This document shows, piece by piece, positions 21,833-31,902 of a DNA stretch of 31,902 nt. The stretch spans positions 1-31,902 of the forward strand of contig CAJJDN010000143.1 in the NCBI GenBank assembly GCA_905182985.1, written 5' to 3'. Under the pieces are notes generated by a model. That model ran no database searches. It saw only the letters and a list, made by a program, of their open reading frames with translations, and had not been told where the DNA came from. The stretch is from Paramecium sonneborni (taxonomy: Eukaryota > Ciliophora > Oligohymenophorea > Peniculida > Parameciidae). The translations under genes were made by a program, and so were the position numbers. Position 1 is the stretch's first letter. Each line of letters opens with the position of its first letter.

Positions 21833-22016
21833 GAAAACATTTAATATATTTACTCGTCTATTTTATGAAACTATTTTATAGAAATCATATGGGGGGTAAA
21901 ATATGGATTTTGTAATTGAGGGATTTAAAAGTAATTTATAAAATGAAAATCAACCTTATTTTAAAATGGTTAAAATTGTTGAAAAAAGTAATATCAAGAG
22001 AATAAAACAAGAGTGA

Positions 22017-22317
22017 ATATTATAATCACAAAAATATATATATTTTTATGAGATTTTTAGAGTTCTTGATAAGAATTCTATTCTTCTTATACTTTTTGTG
22101 AAATATATATTTTCATCCTTATATCTAGACGTTCACAATTCGTATATATTTTTTTTAAATCATTTAATTAGTTTATATTGTTTGGCAAATAATAAATTCA
22201 ACTTCTATAGAATTCGGTAAAATATTAACAATTAATATATCTAAAACAACATTATTGTCAATTTAACAGACAGCCATTTTGAAAAATTGAGTTTTAAGTC
22301 GATGCTGTCAAAACATA
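22017..22317. other. no clear gene
   Basis: AT-rich sequence downstream of the 19.8-22.0 kb gene. No sustained frame on either strand. Confidence 0.4.
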
Positions 22318-22557
22318 TCAGTTTTTACAAATAATATAGTTTAGAAACCGATAATGCGTGTCTACTGATTTGGTTTATGTGTTGTCTTTGTACACACTCA
22401 ATATTAAATCATTATTGGTATTCCTTTTCTGTTCTTTAAAATAAATTTTTTGCCTCAGTCTTTCTACTCTACATAATATAATAAAGAAGATCAATTTTTA
22501 TAGCACTTCTCTTTTAAAATTTTATTTCTGTTAATGATCTGGCTCAATAAACTTATA
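22318..22557 (-). pseudogene. coding-like fragment
   Basis: A 79-codon minus-strand frame without ATG, between TGA codons, ending at 22318-22320. It reads EPDHQQKQNFKREVLQKLIF, then CRVERLRQKIYFKEQKRN and SVDTHYRFLNYI. Mixed charged and hydrophobic composition supports a past exon. It has no start and no recognised domain. Confidence 0.4.
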
Positions 22558-22835
22558 TCAATAAATAGAGAATTCAAAATTAATACAAAACAAATTACTA
22601 ATAGTCGCTATTTAACTACTTAGGTTATATAAATTGATTCATTACCAAATTAAAAATTTTTCTCTAGGATCATTTTATTCAAAACTTATAATGGTGAAAA
22701 TTATTTTTAAGTGAAATTTTGGATTGATAATTTAAGCTACTATTTCTTCAAAAACATTCGAAATTCTATTTTTATTACACAAGTGTAAAAATTAAATAAA
22801 AAAAAAAATTCCTATCTATAAGAAATCTAGTTATG

Positions 22836-23160
22836 AACAGAAAAAATAAATAAGAAAATATTCTAAGACTCGGCAAAATCCAACATATAAATATGAATTT
22901 ATAGAGGCAATTACTGTAACTATACCAAATATGAAATAAATTACAGTTCCATCAAGAAATAATTTTTCTAGAAATTCAGATGAGGATATATAAATGAAGA
23001 CATAAGACGTCAAAACGAAATAGAAATTCCTGAGTCATAACCAATTCCATACACATAGTTACTCCAACGTAAACCCTAAATTACTTAAGATGCATACAAA
23101 ACTCAGCAAAAATATTTTGCAGATTAAATCTTATTTATAATACTTTGTAAGCAAATTTAG
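22836..23160 (+). pseudogene. coding-like fragment with frameshift
   Basis: One plus-strand frame reads YKYEFIEAITVTIPNMKQIT and PSRNNFSRNSDEDI, then a second frame takes over with EDIRRQNEIEIPESQPIPYT, LLQRKPQITQDAYKTQQKY. The join lies near 22990-23010, where the second frame has a TGA just upstream. This looks like one Pro/Gln-rich protein segment broken by a frameshift. Family unknown. Confidence 0.4.
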
Positions 23161-23247
23161 TTTGATATATATTAAGATTAAATTATTAAATTTTTTTCAA
23201 TTCTTTTAAATAAATTTATTTCTTAATTAAAGTTAATTTGTTAAATC

Positions 23248-23622
23248 TCAAAACTATTTAACTTATAATTTCTCGGTAATTTTGACCCCAAAGGACCTGT
23301 AAGACCGAAATATTGACTTTTATATCTTTTAAAATAACTAATTTTGGATTAATAATTAAAAATGTTGATAACAAATATACCCTAGACACTTTTTTCTTTA
23401 CTTACTATACAACTTATGATAAATGTAATATAAAAAATAAAGTGTCTACTGATTATAAAAAGCAATTATTTATCTTTTCCTCCTCGTTAAGTTGCTTTTT
23501 GGTTTCACTTCAATTGATGACTATTAATTTGTTTGATAAGATTCTTGAGAAAGTTCTTCATACTTCTTTTCTAGTTATAGTAGAATCTTCCGTAAATTTG
23601 TTTATTTTAATTTTATAATGAA
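23248..23622 (-). pseudogene. coding-like fragment, uncertain strand
   Basis: Minus-strand frame of 124 codons with no ATG, ending at TGA 23248-23250, reading LEKKYEELSQESYQTNQQSS and EVKPKSNLTRRKRQIIAFYN. The opposite strand also has an open frame (ATG 23313 to TGA 23619-23621), but its product is hydrophobic and Phe/Leu-rich. I favour the minus reading because of its charged, mixed composition. Neither matches a known family. Confidence 0.35.
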
Positions 23623-23801
23623 TCATTTGTAAATTATTTTTTATTTTTATTTTTAATCAAATTGGTATTTAATTATAATTCGTTATAAATTTAGGTATTA
23701 AGATTGAACAATTGAATTTTACTTGATTCAAAAACTTATACGACATTGAAAAATAATATTAGATATAAATTACTAAAATTATTAGTATAAAAATTGTTCA
23801 A

Positions 23802-24523
23802 ATGAAAAAAGTGATTAATCAAAAACACTAGGATAAAATTTAGTTTAAAATTGAATTTTATTAAATAAAAACATATAATCCATTGTGGACCAACTTAATT
23901 AAAGATAATTTATAAAAAATTCTATTGGTTAATTAATTTATTAGAATAATAAATAAAAAGCAATATTAAATAGTTGAAAAGTTAAAATTAATAAAATAAA
24001 TACATCAAATCCTTTCAATTACTATCAAATAGATTTCAATACTACCCTTACTATTTTAACTCTGGTTTAATAGTTATTAATGCCTTGAGTAATTAATAAA
24101 AAATTTAATTTTTAAGCTTTTTCTAAAAAATGTTATTGATTCTTAACATAGCACATCTATAAACAAATTAAACAAGCGCTTCTGTAACAGATTATCCAAG
24201 TACTTGATTTATAAGGTTATTTAAATGAAATATCAAAGTTTTGTGAAGAAATTTTTAAGTATTCATTTACATATAGGATTATTATTATTGAAAAAAATTA
24301 TAGAATCTATTTTAAATAAAAATTATTAAACTCAAAAAATCTAACTTCTCTAATATCTCTTTTTTTATTTCTTTTAGAGGTATTAACTATCCTTTCAATA
24401 GTTCTATAAAATATCTAGCAGACTGCCTAGAATATTATCAAACGTACAAACTTTAATAAATATATTTAAAAATGTATTTTCGATGAATTGAACAAAATAT
24501 TTTATTATATAAAATCATTTTGA
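23802..24523 (+). CDS. hypothetical helical protein, 233 aa (left copy)
   Basis: Exon 1 (23802-24131, 110 codons) and exon 2 (24152-24523, 124 codons including TGA) are joined by a 20-nt intron (24132-24151) that begins GT, ends TAG and lies in phase 0. Splicing removes an in-frame TGA and gives a continuous frame. The product is basic and almost wholly helical in character: YNPLWTNLIKDNLQKILLVN, then QLWFNSYQCLEQLIKNLIFK, QVLDLQGYLNEISKFCEEIF, and a hydrophobic stretch near residues 170-190 (SLISLFLFLLEVLTILSIVL). No domain recognised. It is convergent with the kinase gene. The same gene appears again in the right-hand copy. Confidence 0.75.
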
Positions 24524-24630
24524 ATTAAAAAATCAAAAAAAATAAAAATAAACAATTTAAATTTTTTTTTAGAATTAGAAAATTGTAATAAATTTTAGAA
24601 AAGGATTAATGTATTTTTTCACAAATACTT

Positions 24631-24954
24631 TCATTTGTGATATGAATATAAGCCAAGATTGAAATTGAGCTAATCCTAATACTTTATGTTTTGTTATGGA
24701 TACTTAGTATTAAATTATGCCGAGATTGATCGTTCACGCTCAAAATTATTATTTGGAATATTATTTTATTTATCTTTAATTTAATGCTCTAGTATTCCTT
24801 CTTTTTCAAATTATACTTTTGCTGGTTTAAAATATGTAACATCTTTAGTATTATTATGAGCTTAGGATATTTTATAATTTTGGTTTAATTAGATTTGAAT
24901 ATCATTTATATTATTTGCTTATACACGATTAATAGGTGCTTATATTTTTTAAGA
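24631..24954 (-). CDS. duplicate 3' end of the kinase gene (assembly copy)
   Basis: This is the left duplicate of the last coding part of the kinase/coiled-coil gene, ending at TGA 24631-24633 and cut at its upstream end by the N at 24955. It encodes the non-coiled C-terminal tail (APINRVQANNINDIQIQLNQ onward). It is not a separate gene if the duplication is an artefact. Confidence 0.8.
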
Positions 24955-24955
24955 N
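24955..24955. other. ambiguous base, probable contig join
   Basis: A single N placed exactly at the junction of the two copies of a 1.2-kb duplication. Confidence 0.95.
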
Positions 24956-25011
24956 TTGAAAAATAATATTAGATATAAATTACTAAAATTATTAGTATAA
25001 AAATTGTTCAA

Positions 25012-25869
25012 ATGAAAAAAGTGATTAATCAAAAACACTAGGATAAAATTTAGTTTAAAATTGAATTTTATTAAATAAAAACATATAATCCATTGTGGAC
25101 CAACTTAATTAAAGATAATTTATAAAAAATTCTATTGGTTAATTAATTTATTAGAATAATAAATAAAAAGCAATATTAAATAGTTGAAAAGTTAAAATTA
25201 ATAAAATAAATACATCAAATCCTTTCAATTACTATCAAATAGATTTCAATACTACCCTTACTATTTTAACTCTGGTTTAATAGTTATTAATGCCTTGAGT
25301 AATTAATAAAAAATTTAATTTTTAAGCTTTTTCTAAAAAATGTTATTGATTCTTAACATAGCACATCTATAAACAAATTAAACAAGCGCTTCTGTAACAG
25401 ATTATCCAAGTACTTGATTTATAAGGTTATTTAAATGAAATATCAAAGTTTTGTGAAGAAATTTTTAAGTATTCATTTACATATAGGATTATTATTATTG
25501 AAAAAAATTATAGAATCTATTTTAAATAAAAATTATTAAACTCAAAAAATCTAACTTCTCTAATATCTCTTTTTTTATTTCTTTTAGAGGTATTAACTAT
25601 CCTTTCAATAGTTCTATAAAATATCTAGCAGACTGCCTAGAATATTATCAAACGTACAAACTTTAATAAATATATTTAAAAATGTATTTTCGATGAATTG
25701 AACAAAATATTTTATTATATAAAATCATTTTGGATTAAAAAATCAAAAAAATAAAAATAAACAATTTAAATTTTTTTTTAGAATTAGAAAATTGTAATAA
25801 ATTTTAGAAAAGGATTAATGTATTTTTTCACAAATACTTTCATTTGTGATATGAATATAAGCCAAGATT
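25012..25869 (+). CDS. hypothetical helical protein (right copy, altered stop)
   Basis: Second copy of the 233-aa gene: exon 1 at 25012-25341, the same 20-nt intron at 25342-25361, then exon 2. At 25731-25733 the stop codon TGA of the left copy is TGG, so the frame runs on to about 25869 and adds roughly 45 low-complexity residues. The extension would overlap the 3' end of the convergent kinase gene (TGA at 25840-25842). I consider the TGA version the likelier ancestral form. The two copies are probably alleles or one is a read error, not two genes. Confidence 0.65.
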
Positions 25870-28800
25870 GAAATTGAGCTAATCCTAATACTTTATGTTT
25901 TGTTATGGATACTTAGTATTAAATTATGCCGAGATTGATCGTTCACGCTCAAAATTATTATTTGGAATATTATTTTATTTATCTTTAATTTAATGCTCTA
26001 GTATTCCTTCTTTTTCAAATTATACTTTTGCTGGTTTAAAATATGTAACATCTTTAGTATTATTATGAGCTTAGGATATTTTATAATTTTGGTTTAATTA
26101 GATTTGAATATCATTTATATTATTTGCTTATACACGATTAATAGGTGCTTATATTTTTTAAGATTTTTATTCATAAGATTCTTAGTGATATTATTATTTA
26201 GATATTTCTAGTTCTTTAATTTTAAGATTCAGATCTTAATTTTGTTATTCGTATCTACTAATTTATGTTTGTTAATTTTACAACTTTTTGTCCTAATTCA
26301 TATTTTATTCATTCTTAATACTAATTTCCTTTTAAAATTCTTGACATTTAGTTTCGCAAAAATTTAATTATTGTGATTATTCTTAAATTTAATTATCTTT
26401 AGTTTTTATTTTTTCTTCAAAGAATTTAACTTGTTTTATTAAGTCTTATATCTATAAATTTTATTTATAATTCAGGCTTTCTTATTCCTTAAGTTTATTA
26501 GTATTTTCTAGTATAATTTATTCATTCATTTTTATATGATCTTGGATTATTAATTTATTTGATAAAATTTAAGAATTCTATTGTTTTATTGTTTCATCTA
26601 AAGTTATATTTTTCTCTTAATAAGATCTAAAGTCAATTTCAAACTATTTGACTTAGTTTTAATAATTTATGATTATACTTTCTTGATCCTACAATTTGTA
26701 TTTATATTCTTAAATTTTTTCTTATTATTCTTTTTCTTTCTCTTAAATTTGTTATAATTATTATTATTATTATTTTAGAGTTGCTTCTAAATCAATATTT
26801 TTATTTTTATTTAGTCTTAGATCAACTTCTAAGTTGTTAATCAACTAGCTATTTTTTTAAATTATTCTTTCTAATTCTTAATTTCTCAAATCTAATATTT
26901 ATTGACTCTCCATTTAAATTTTAAGTTTTTGTTCTCTCTAATTTTCATAATCCTAATCTTACTTTTAGTGTTTTATTATTTCCTCTAACTCTTTATTTTT
27001 AATATACATTTATTCAGTTTTTTATTGTTAATTTAAAATTTATTCCACTTGCTTATTAATTTAATCTTGCTAGCTTTCAATCTTCTGTTATAATTATTAT
27101 TATACATCACCTAATTATTCTTTTATTAATATTGAATTTTCTTTTAATAAGTCTTAAGTAGGCATTTAACTTTCAATTGTTAATTGTATTTTATTAATTT
27201 ACTCTTGAATAATTTTAACTAATTTTTCATTGTTTTATTATTGTATGAAATTAGAATGTATAAATTACGTTAATTTTGTATCAATTAATTATATCGATTT
27301 TTAAGATTGAAATTCCTATTAATTTTGTGGCAGCTATTACTAAATTTGATTAAATATAGGAGGATTTATTTTTTACTGTTAATATATTTAAGTATTAACT
27401 GTTTATTAATAGGGTTAGAATTATTTGAAATTTTANATTCAGATCTTAATTTTGTTATTCGTATCTACTAATTTATGTTTGTTAATTTTACAACTTTTTG
27501 TCCTAATTCATATTTTATTCATTCTTAATACTAATTTCCTTTTAAAATTCTTGACATTTAGTTTCGCAAAAATTTAATTATTCTGATTATTCTTAAATTT
27601 AATTATCTTTAGTTTTTATTTTTTCTTCAAAGAATTTAACTTGTTTTATTAAGTCTTATATCTATAAATTTTATTTATAATTCAGGCTTTCTTATTCCTT
27701 AAGTTTATTAGTATTTTCTAGTATAATTTATTCATTCATTTTTATATGATCTTGGATTATTAATTTATTTGATAAAATTTAAGAATTCTATTGTTTTATT
27801 GTTTCATCTAAAGTTATATTTTTCTCTTAATAAGATCTAAAGTCAATTTCAAACTATTTGACTTAGTTTTAATAATTTATGATTATACTTTCTTGATCCT
27901 ACAATTTGTATTTATATTCTTAAATTTTTTCTTATTATTCTTTTTCTTTCTCTTAAATTTGTTATAATTATTATTATTATTATTTTAGAGTTGCTTCTAA
28001 ATCAATATTTTTATTTTTATTTAGTCTTAGATCAACTTCTAAGTTGTTAATCAACTAGCTATTTTTTTAAATTATTCTTTCTAATTCTTAATTTCTCAAA
28101 TCTAATATTTATTGACTCTCCATTTAAATTTTAAGTTTTTGTTCTCTCTAATTTTCATAATCCTAATCTTACTTTTAGTGTTTTATTATTTCCTCTAACT
28201 CTTTATTTTTAATATACATTTATTCAGTTTTTTATTGTTAATTTAAAATTTATTCCACTTGCTTATTAATTTAATCTTGCTAGCTTTCAATCTTCTGTTA
28301 TAATTATTATTATACATCACCTAATTATTCTTTTATTAATATTGAATTTTCTTTTAATAAGTCTTAAGTAGGCATTTAACTTTCAATTGTTAATTGTATT
28401 TTATTAATTTACTCTTGAATAATTTTAACTAATTTTTCATTGTTTTATTATTGTATGAAATTAGAATGTATAAATTACGTTAATTTTGTATCAATTAATT
28501 ATATCGATTTTTAAGATTGAAATTCCTATTAATTTTGTGGCAGCTATTACTAAATTTGATTAAATATAGGAGGATTTATTTTTTACTGTTAATATATTTA
28601 AGTATTAACTGTTTATTAATAGGGTTAGAATTATTTGAAATTTTATTAAGGAAAATTTAATTAACTTTATTTAATTTGATTCAAAATCTCAACAACTTCA
28701 TTTATTTAAATTCTTTATTAATCATTAGGTTCAAGCATCTATCTAAGTAACTATTTGATCATTTCATTTTCTTATAATTAATTAATTTTATTGAAATGAG

Positions 28801-29596
28801 CATCTTTATTCTATTTACAATTTAATATTTTCTATTTGGCTTAATCTTCATTTACCACTAAATATATTTCATAAAATAAAATACTATTAAATAAAGGTTC
28901 TTTTGTTAAAACCTCATAAAAAACACAACCAAGTGCCCAAATATCAACTGCAAAAGAATAATCAGATCTATTTTCAACTATTTCAGGAGCTAAAAACAGA
29001 ATGGTACCAACAAATTTTGTTTTAATTTTATTTTGATCTGATTTTATTAAACCATAATCAATAAGCTTAAATTCATCTCCAATTTTTATGAAGTTTTCAG
29101 GTTTTATGTCTCTGTGTAATAATTTCTATTTATGAAGAAATTGTACAGATTTTGTTGTCTAATAAATATCAATATATACTTGGATGAGAATCTTAAGTTT
29201 TTCTTCAAATTTTAACGAGCTTTATTTTTTTATATACTCATATAAATTAAGTTCTCCTATCTCCATCACTAAGATTATTTAATTATTCCATAAAAATCTG
29301 TCAAAAATTTTAATCAATCCAGAAGGTTCATAATTTTATTACTACATTAATGGATTTTCATATTTCTTCTAGTAGGTAATTAGATTATCAATAAATTCAA
29401 TTTCTTCTTGTTTTGTGAAGAATGAACACTTCAAAGCAAATTATCTAACATCATTAATACCCCAATTAATTGATTTGGCTAAATAAACAACCCCTTATAT
29501 TCCTTATCCAATTTCTTTTATTGTTTCAAATTTTCTATCTGGAAAGTTATTGACAGGAGCATGAATAACACCTTGAATTTTCTAATTCTATTACAT
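25840..29596 (-). CDS. protein kinase with long C-terminal coiled coil
   Basis: From ATG 29594-29596, residues about 22-290 form a Ser/Thr-type kinase domain: glycine loop GQGIQG (30-35), Lys56 in FALKC, catalytic loop HRDIKPEN (161-168), DYG at 180-182 in place of the usual DFG, then FLAPEI and DIWALGC. A Gln-rich linker leads into a long coiled coil (for example NKELEEIIKHQKQDQDYENQ; NQIQEQSQQLNF-type heptads), then an Asn/Gln-rich tail ending at TGA 25840-25842. As printed the frame is broken by the duplicated block and N at 27436. Using 29596-27437 then 26226-25840 gives 2547 nt, exactly 849 codons with no internal TGA and no intron. Such kinases act on unknown substrates; the coiled coil suggests dimerisation or cytoskeletal targeting (inference). 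Confidence 0.93.
26227..28645. repeat. second 1.2-kb back-to-back duplication around an N
   Basis: Bases 26227-27435 (1209 nt) recur at 27437-28645 (1209 nt), separated only by the N at 27436. I found one substitution (ttGTGatt versus ttCTGatt near 26373/27583). Keeping one copy restores the kinase frame, because the 1210-base excess is not a multiple of three. This is strong internal evidence for an unmerged contig overlap. Confidence 0.95.
27436..27436. other. ambiguous base, probable contig join
   Basis: A single N at the junction of the second duplicated block, inside the kinase coiled-coil coding region. Confidence 0.95.
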
Positions 29597-30022
29597 ATTT
29601 TATAAAAAAATATATAAATATATATTTTTAAATTTGGAAATAAAACTGAATTATAATTAATAAAATATAATAACAAATTGATACAAAATTTCTATATGTC
29701 AGTAATAAGTATTCTGTTTTGATTTATATAATTATTTTTCTGATCACAGAAATAGAATAGGTATTCCATATGCATTAAATGGCAATAAATTTTTTTAATA
29801 AGTCTGGTTTTTAAAGCAATTAATAATACATTATCAAGACGAGACATATTTTAAATTATATTTGAAATAATCCATATCATCGTTAAAGTATTGAGACATT
29901 AAAATATTTTTAAATAAATGTAGAGCAAAAGTTGAATTAGAAATCAAAAAGTATTGGAATAAGCATACTTTAAATAAACAAAAAAAAATTATATCAATTA
30001 TTATTTTATATTAATATGTTCT
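29597..30022. other. intergenic
   Basis: Spacer of about 430 nt between two genes on the same (minus) strand: the 3' end of the MORN-like gene and the start of the kinase gene. The kinase promoter should lie here. It is AT-rich, with no readable frame or nameable motif. Confidence 0.5.
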
Positions 30023-31886
30023 TCAATTTTGATATTAAATTTTATCAATTTCCTGATCTCCATAAAATACATTCCATACACCAACTTTTTCCCCATTTTA
30101 ATAGTTACCATGATAAGTTGTAAAAGTATCATCTTATTCAACCTCGTACAAATCAATCCACTTTCCAATTTTAATGCCACTTTCATTATAAAATCCGCCA
30201 CCGCTATATATTAAAATTCTTTATATTACAGGTATTGATGATTTTTCATTTGATCATTCCAATATGAAATCTCCCAAATGCCAACCTTTTTATCATTTTT
30301 ATACTCTCCAGCATAAAATACTTATTACTTTCTCTGATAGACATCACATAAATCAATCCATTTCCCAATCTTACCACCTTATTCATCATAGCATCCTCCA
30401 CCTTATTCATCATAGCATCCTCCACCCCTATCAATAATATTTATTAAATTTACGTTTGTCTTGCTGAAATCAAATAAGTTTTCCATCTCCCAACTTTTTT
30501 ACCATTCATATATTCACCATCGTATATTACTTATTTCTATTCATTAAATGCTTCATCCAAATCAATCCATTTTCCAATCTTAATTTCATTACCTTTATTA
30601 TCATAGCATCCCCCACATCTATAAAATTATTTATAAAATTTACATTATTCCTGAAATCAAAATAGTATTCCATCTACCGACTTTGCTACCATTTTAATAT
30701 TCACCCTTATAAAAAACTTATTTCTTTTCATTAAATCCATCATCCAAATCAATCCATTTTCCAATTTTAATGCCCTCACCTTGTTCATCATAGCATCCAC
30801 CACCTCTATAAAGAATATTTATAGAATTTATAACAACATTTAAAATTCTGAAATCCAAAAAGCATTCCATCTACCAACTTTAATGCCATTTTTATATACA
30901 CCCTTATAAGTTACTTATTTCTTTTCATAAAATCCGTCATCCAATTCAATCCATTTCCCAATCTTAATGCCATCGCCTTGTTAATCATAGCATCCACCAC
31001 CTCTATAAGATTATTTAGAAAATTTAATTATACATTTTTATAGATTCCTTACCAGTATTCCACCAACCATCATAACAACATTACTAACCACTATAAACAT
31101 TTTTATATATTTATCTACATTTCAAATCCTGAAATCCAAAAAGCATTCCATCTACCAACTTTGTTACCATTTTTATATTCACCCTTATAAGTTACTTATT
31201 TCTAACTATAAAATCCGTCATCCAAATCAATCCATTTCCCAACCTTTATGCCATTATCATAGCATCCACCACCTCTATAAAAAAACTTATAGAATTTATT
31301 TCTACATTTCAAATCCTGAAATCCAAAAGGCTTTCCATCTATCAACTTTGTTGCCATTTTTATATTCACCTTGATAAGTTACTTATTTCTAACAATAAAA
31401 TCCCTCAGACATATCAATCCATTTCCCAATCTTAATACCTTGCTCATCATAGCATCCACCTCCACTATAAAATATATATTTCTATAATTTAATTCTACAT
31501 CTATATTCCTGAAATCCAACAAGCATTCCATCTACCAACTTTTTTACCATTTTTATATTCTCCTTTATGAATGACATAATGTCGCCTAATAATTATTGAT
31601 ATAAAAAATCTATCACCTATAAAACTAATCATCTGATTCAATTCCTTTCCCATCTTTGTTCTCAATCATTTAAAAATTTATATTTGACATATTTTTCCAT
31701 TCAAAGCGTATGTTCCATTTACCAAATTAAAAATAATCTTTCTTCCTAGTGATTTAACTTGAACTAATTAAAATTATGAATAAATCAAAATACTTCCTAA
31801 ATCCCTCACTCAACTCAACCCAAATGCCTTATTTAATATCACCAGGAGATTAATCATCTAACTTTTCTTAATACCATCCATCAGCA
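30023..31886 (-). CDS. MORN-like repeat protein, 5' partial
   Basis: About ten tandem modules of roughly 50-60 residues, each of the form GGGCYDEQG..IKIGKWIDLDDGF....QV.YKGEYKNG.KVGRWN. The YKGEYKNGxKVGRW part matches the MORN motif. Exons: 30023-30203, 30230-30427, 30454-30618, 30644-30805, 30835-31002, 31034-31090, 31119-31274, 31306-31464, 31499-31585, 31617-31763, 31794-31886. The ten introns between them are 25-34 nt, all phase 2, mostly GTA...TAG, usually just before the Gly-Gly-Gly that opens a module. An eleventh intron seems to begin at 31887, so the start lies outside the window. The exons sum to about 523 residues ending at TGA 30023-30025, with no internal TGA. MORN proteins commonly act as membrane- or cytoskeleton-associated scaffolds; the role here is unknown. 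Confidence 0.88.
30374..30421. repeat. 24-bp perfect tandem duplication in coding sequence
   Basis: Units 30374-30397 and 30398-30421 are identical. On the minus strand each encodes eight residues (GGCYDEQG register), doubling the opening of one MORN-like module without shifting frame. Confidence 0.9.
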
Positions 31887-31902
31887 CTAATTAACAAAAA
31901 AT

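Larger units (their letters stand above)
23746..26163. repeat. 1.2-kb back-to-back duplication around an N
   Basis: Bases 23746-24954 (1209 nt) are repeated at 24956-26163 (1208 nt), with only the N at 24955 between. I found two differences: A versus G at 24523/25732-equivalent (TGA versus TGG) and one A in an A-run. The left copy ends and the right copy begins exactly at the N, as expected for two overlapping contig ends placed end to end. Treat as one genomic copy unless reads show otherwise. Confidence 0.93.

Noticed and set aside
23746..28645. True tandem gene duplication of the 233-aa gene and kinase
   Set aside because: Both duplications abut a single N exactly, are nearly identical, and the second one breaks a frame that is perfect when collapsed.
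30001..30434. Short frames on both strands at 30001-30214 and 30246-30434
   Set aside because: They are out-of-frame readings or shadows of the MORN-like exons and cross its introns.
30374..31500. Regularly spaced similar segments resembling a CRISPR array
   Set aside because: The repeats are imperfect coding modules with introns, about 150-200 nt apart, and belong to a MORN-like protein.

Overview
The window reads as nuclear DNA of a ciliate, most like Paramecium or a close relative. It is extremely AT-rich, and long reading frames appear only when TAA and TAG are read as glutamine and TGA is the sole stop. Proposed introns are 19-34 nt (GT...AG), and the recognisable proteins (VIT/VWA, TPR, MORN-like, kinase plus coiled coil, multi-pass membrane protein) are families typical of ciliates. 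Reading frames were worked out by hand, so coordinates inside decayed genes are approximate.

Bases 1-6350 are mostly gene debris: a short GC-rich hairpin block, then relics of a Trp-rich protein, a TPR protein, a VWA domain, a protein kinase and several unidentified proteins, broken by in-frame TGA codons and frameshifts. Bases 6610-9222 hold an intact 870-codon VIT+VWA gene. Bases 9676-15650 are on the minus strand: a decayed MORN-like gene, a TPR gene of about 24 repeats with roughly one mini-intron per repeat and two frame breaks, and a decayed TPR gene with a distinct C-terminal region. Bases 15763-23622 mix small unidentified genes, an intact 265-aa multi-pass membrane protein, broken minus-strand fragments, and a 686-codon plus-strand gene with one transmembrane segment and a frameshift near its 3' end.

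Bases 23746-28645 contain two back-to-back 1.2 kb duplications, each split by a single N (24955 and 27436). They look like unmerged contig overlaps. Collapsing the second one restores an uninterrupted 848-aa kinase/coiled-coil gene on the minus strand. The first duplicates a convergent 233-aa gene, and the copies differ at its stop codon (TGA versus TGG). From 30023 to the right edge is an intact but 5'-partial MORN-like repeat gene with ten complete mini-introns, all in phase 2.

No operon or pathway logic is visible. The striking pattern is that VWA, TPR, kinase and MORN-like families each occur both as a live or near-live gene and as one or more relics in the same window, as expected from duplication followed by decay. 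I saw no rRNA, tRNA, CRISPR array, transposase or telomere repeat.
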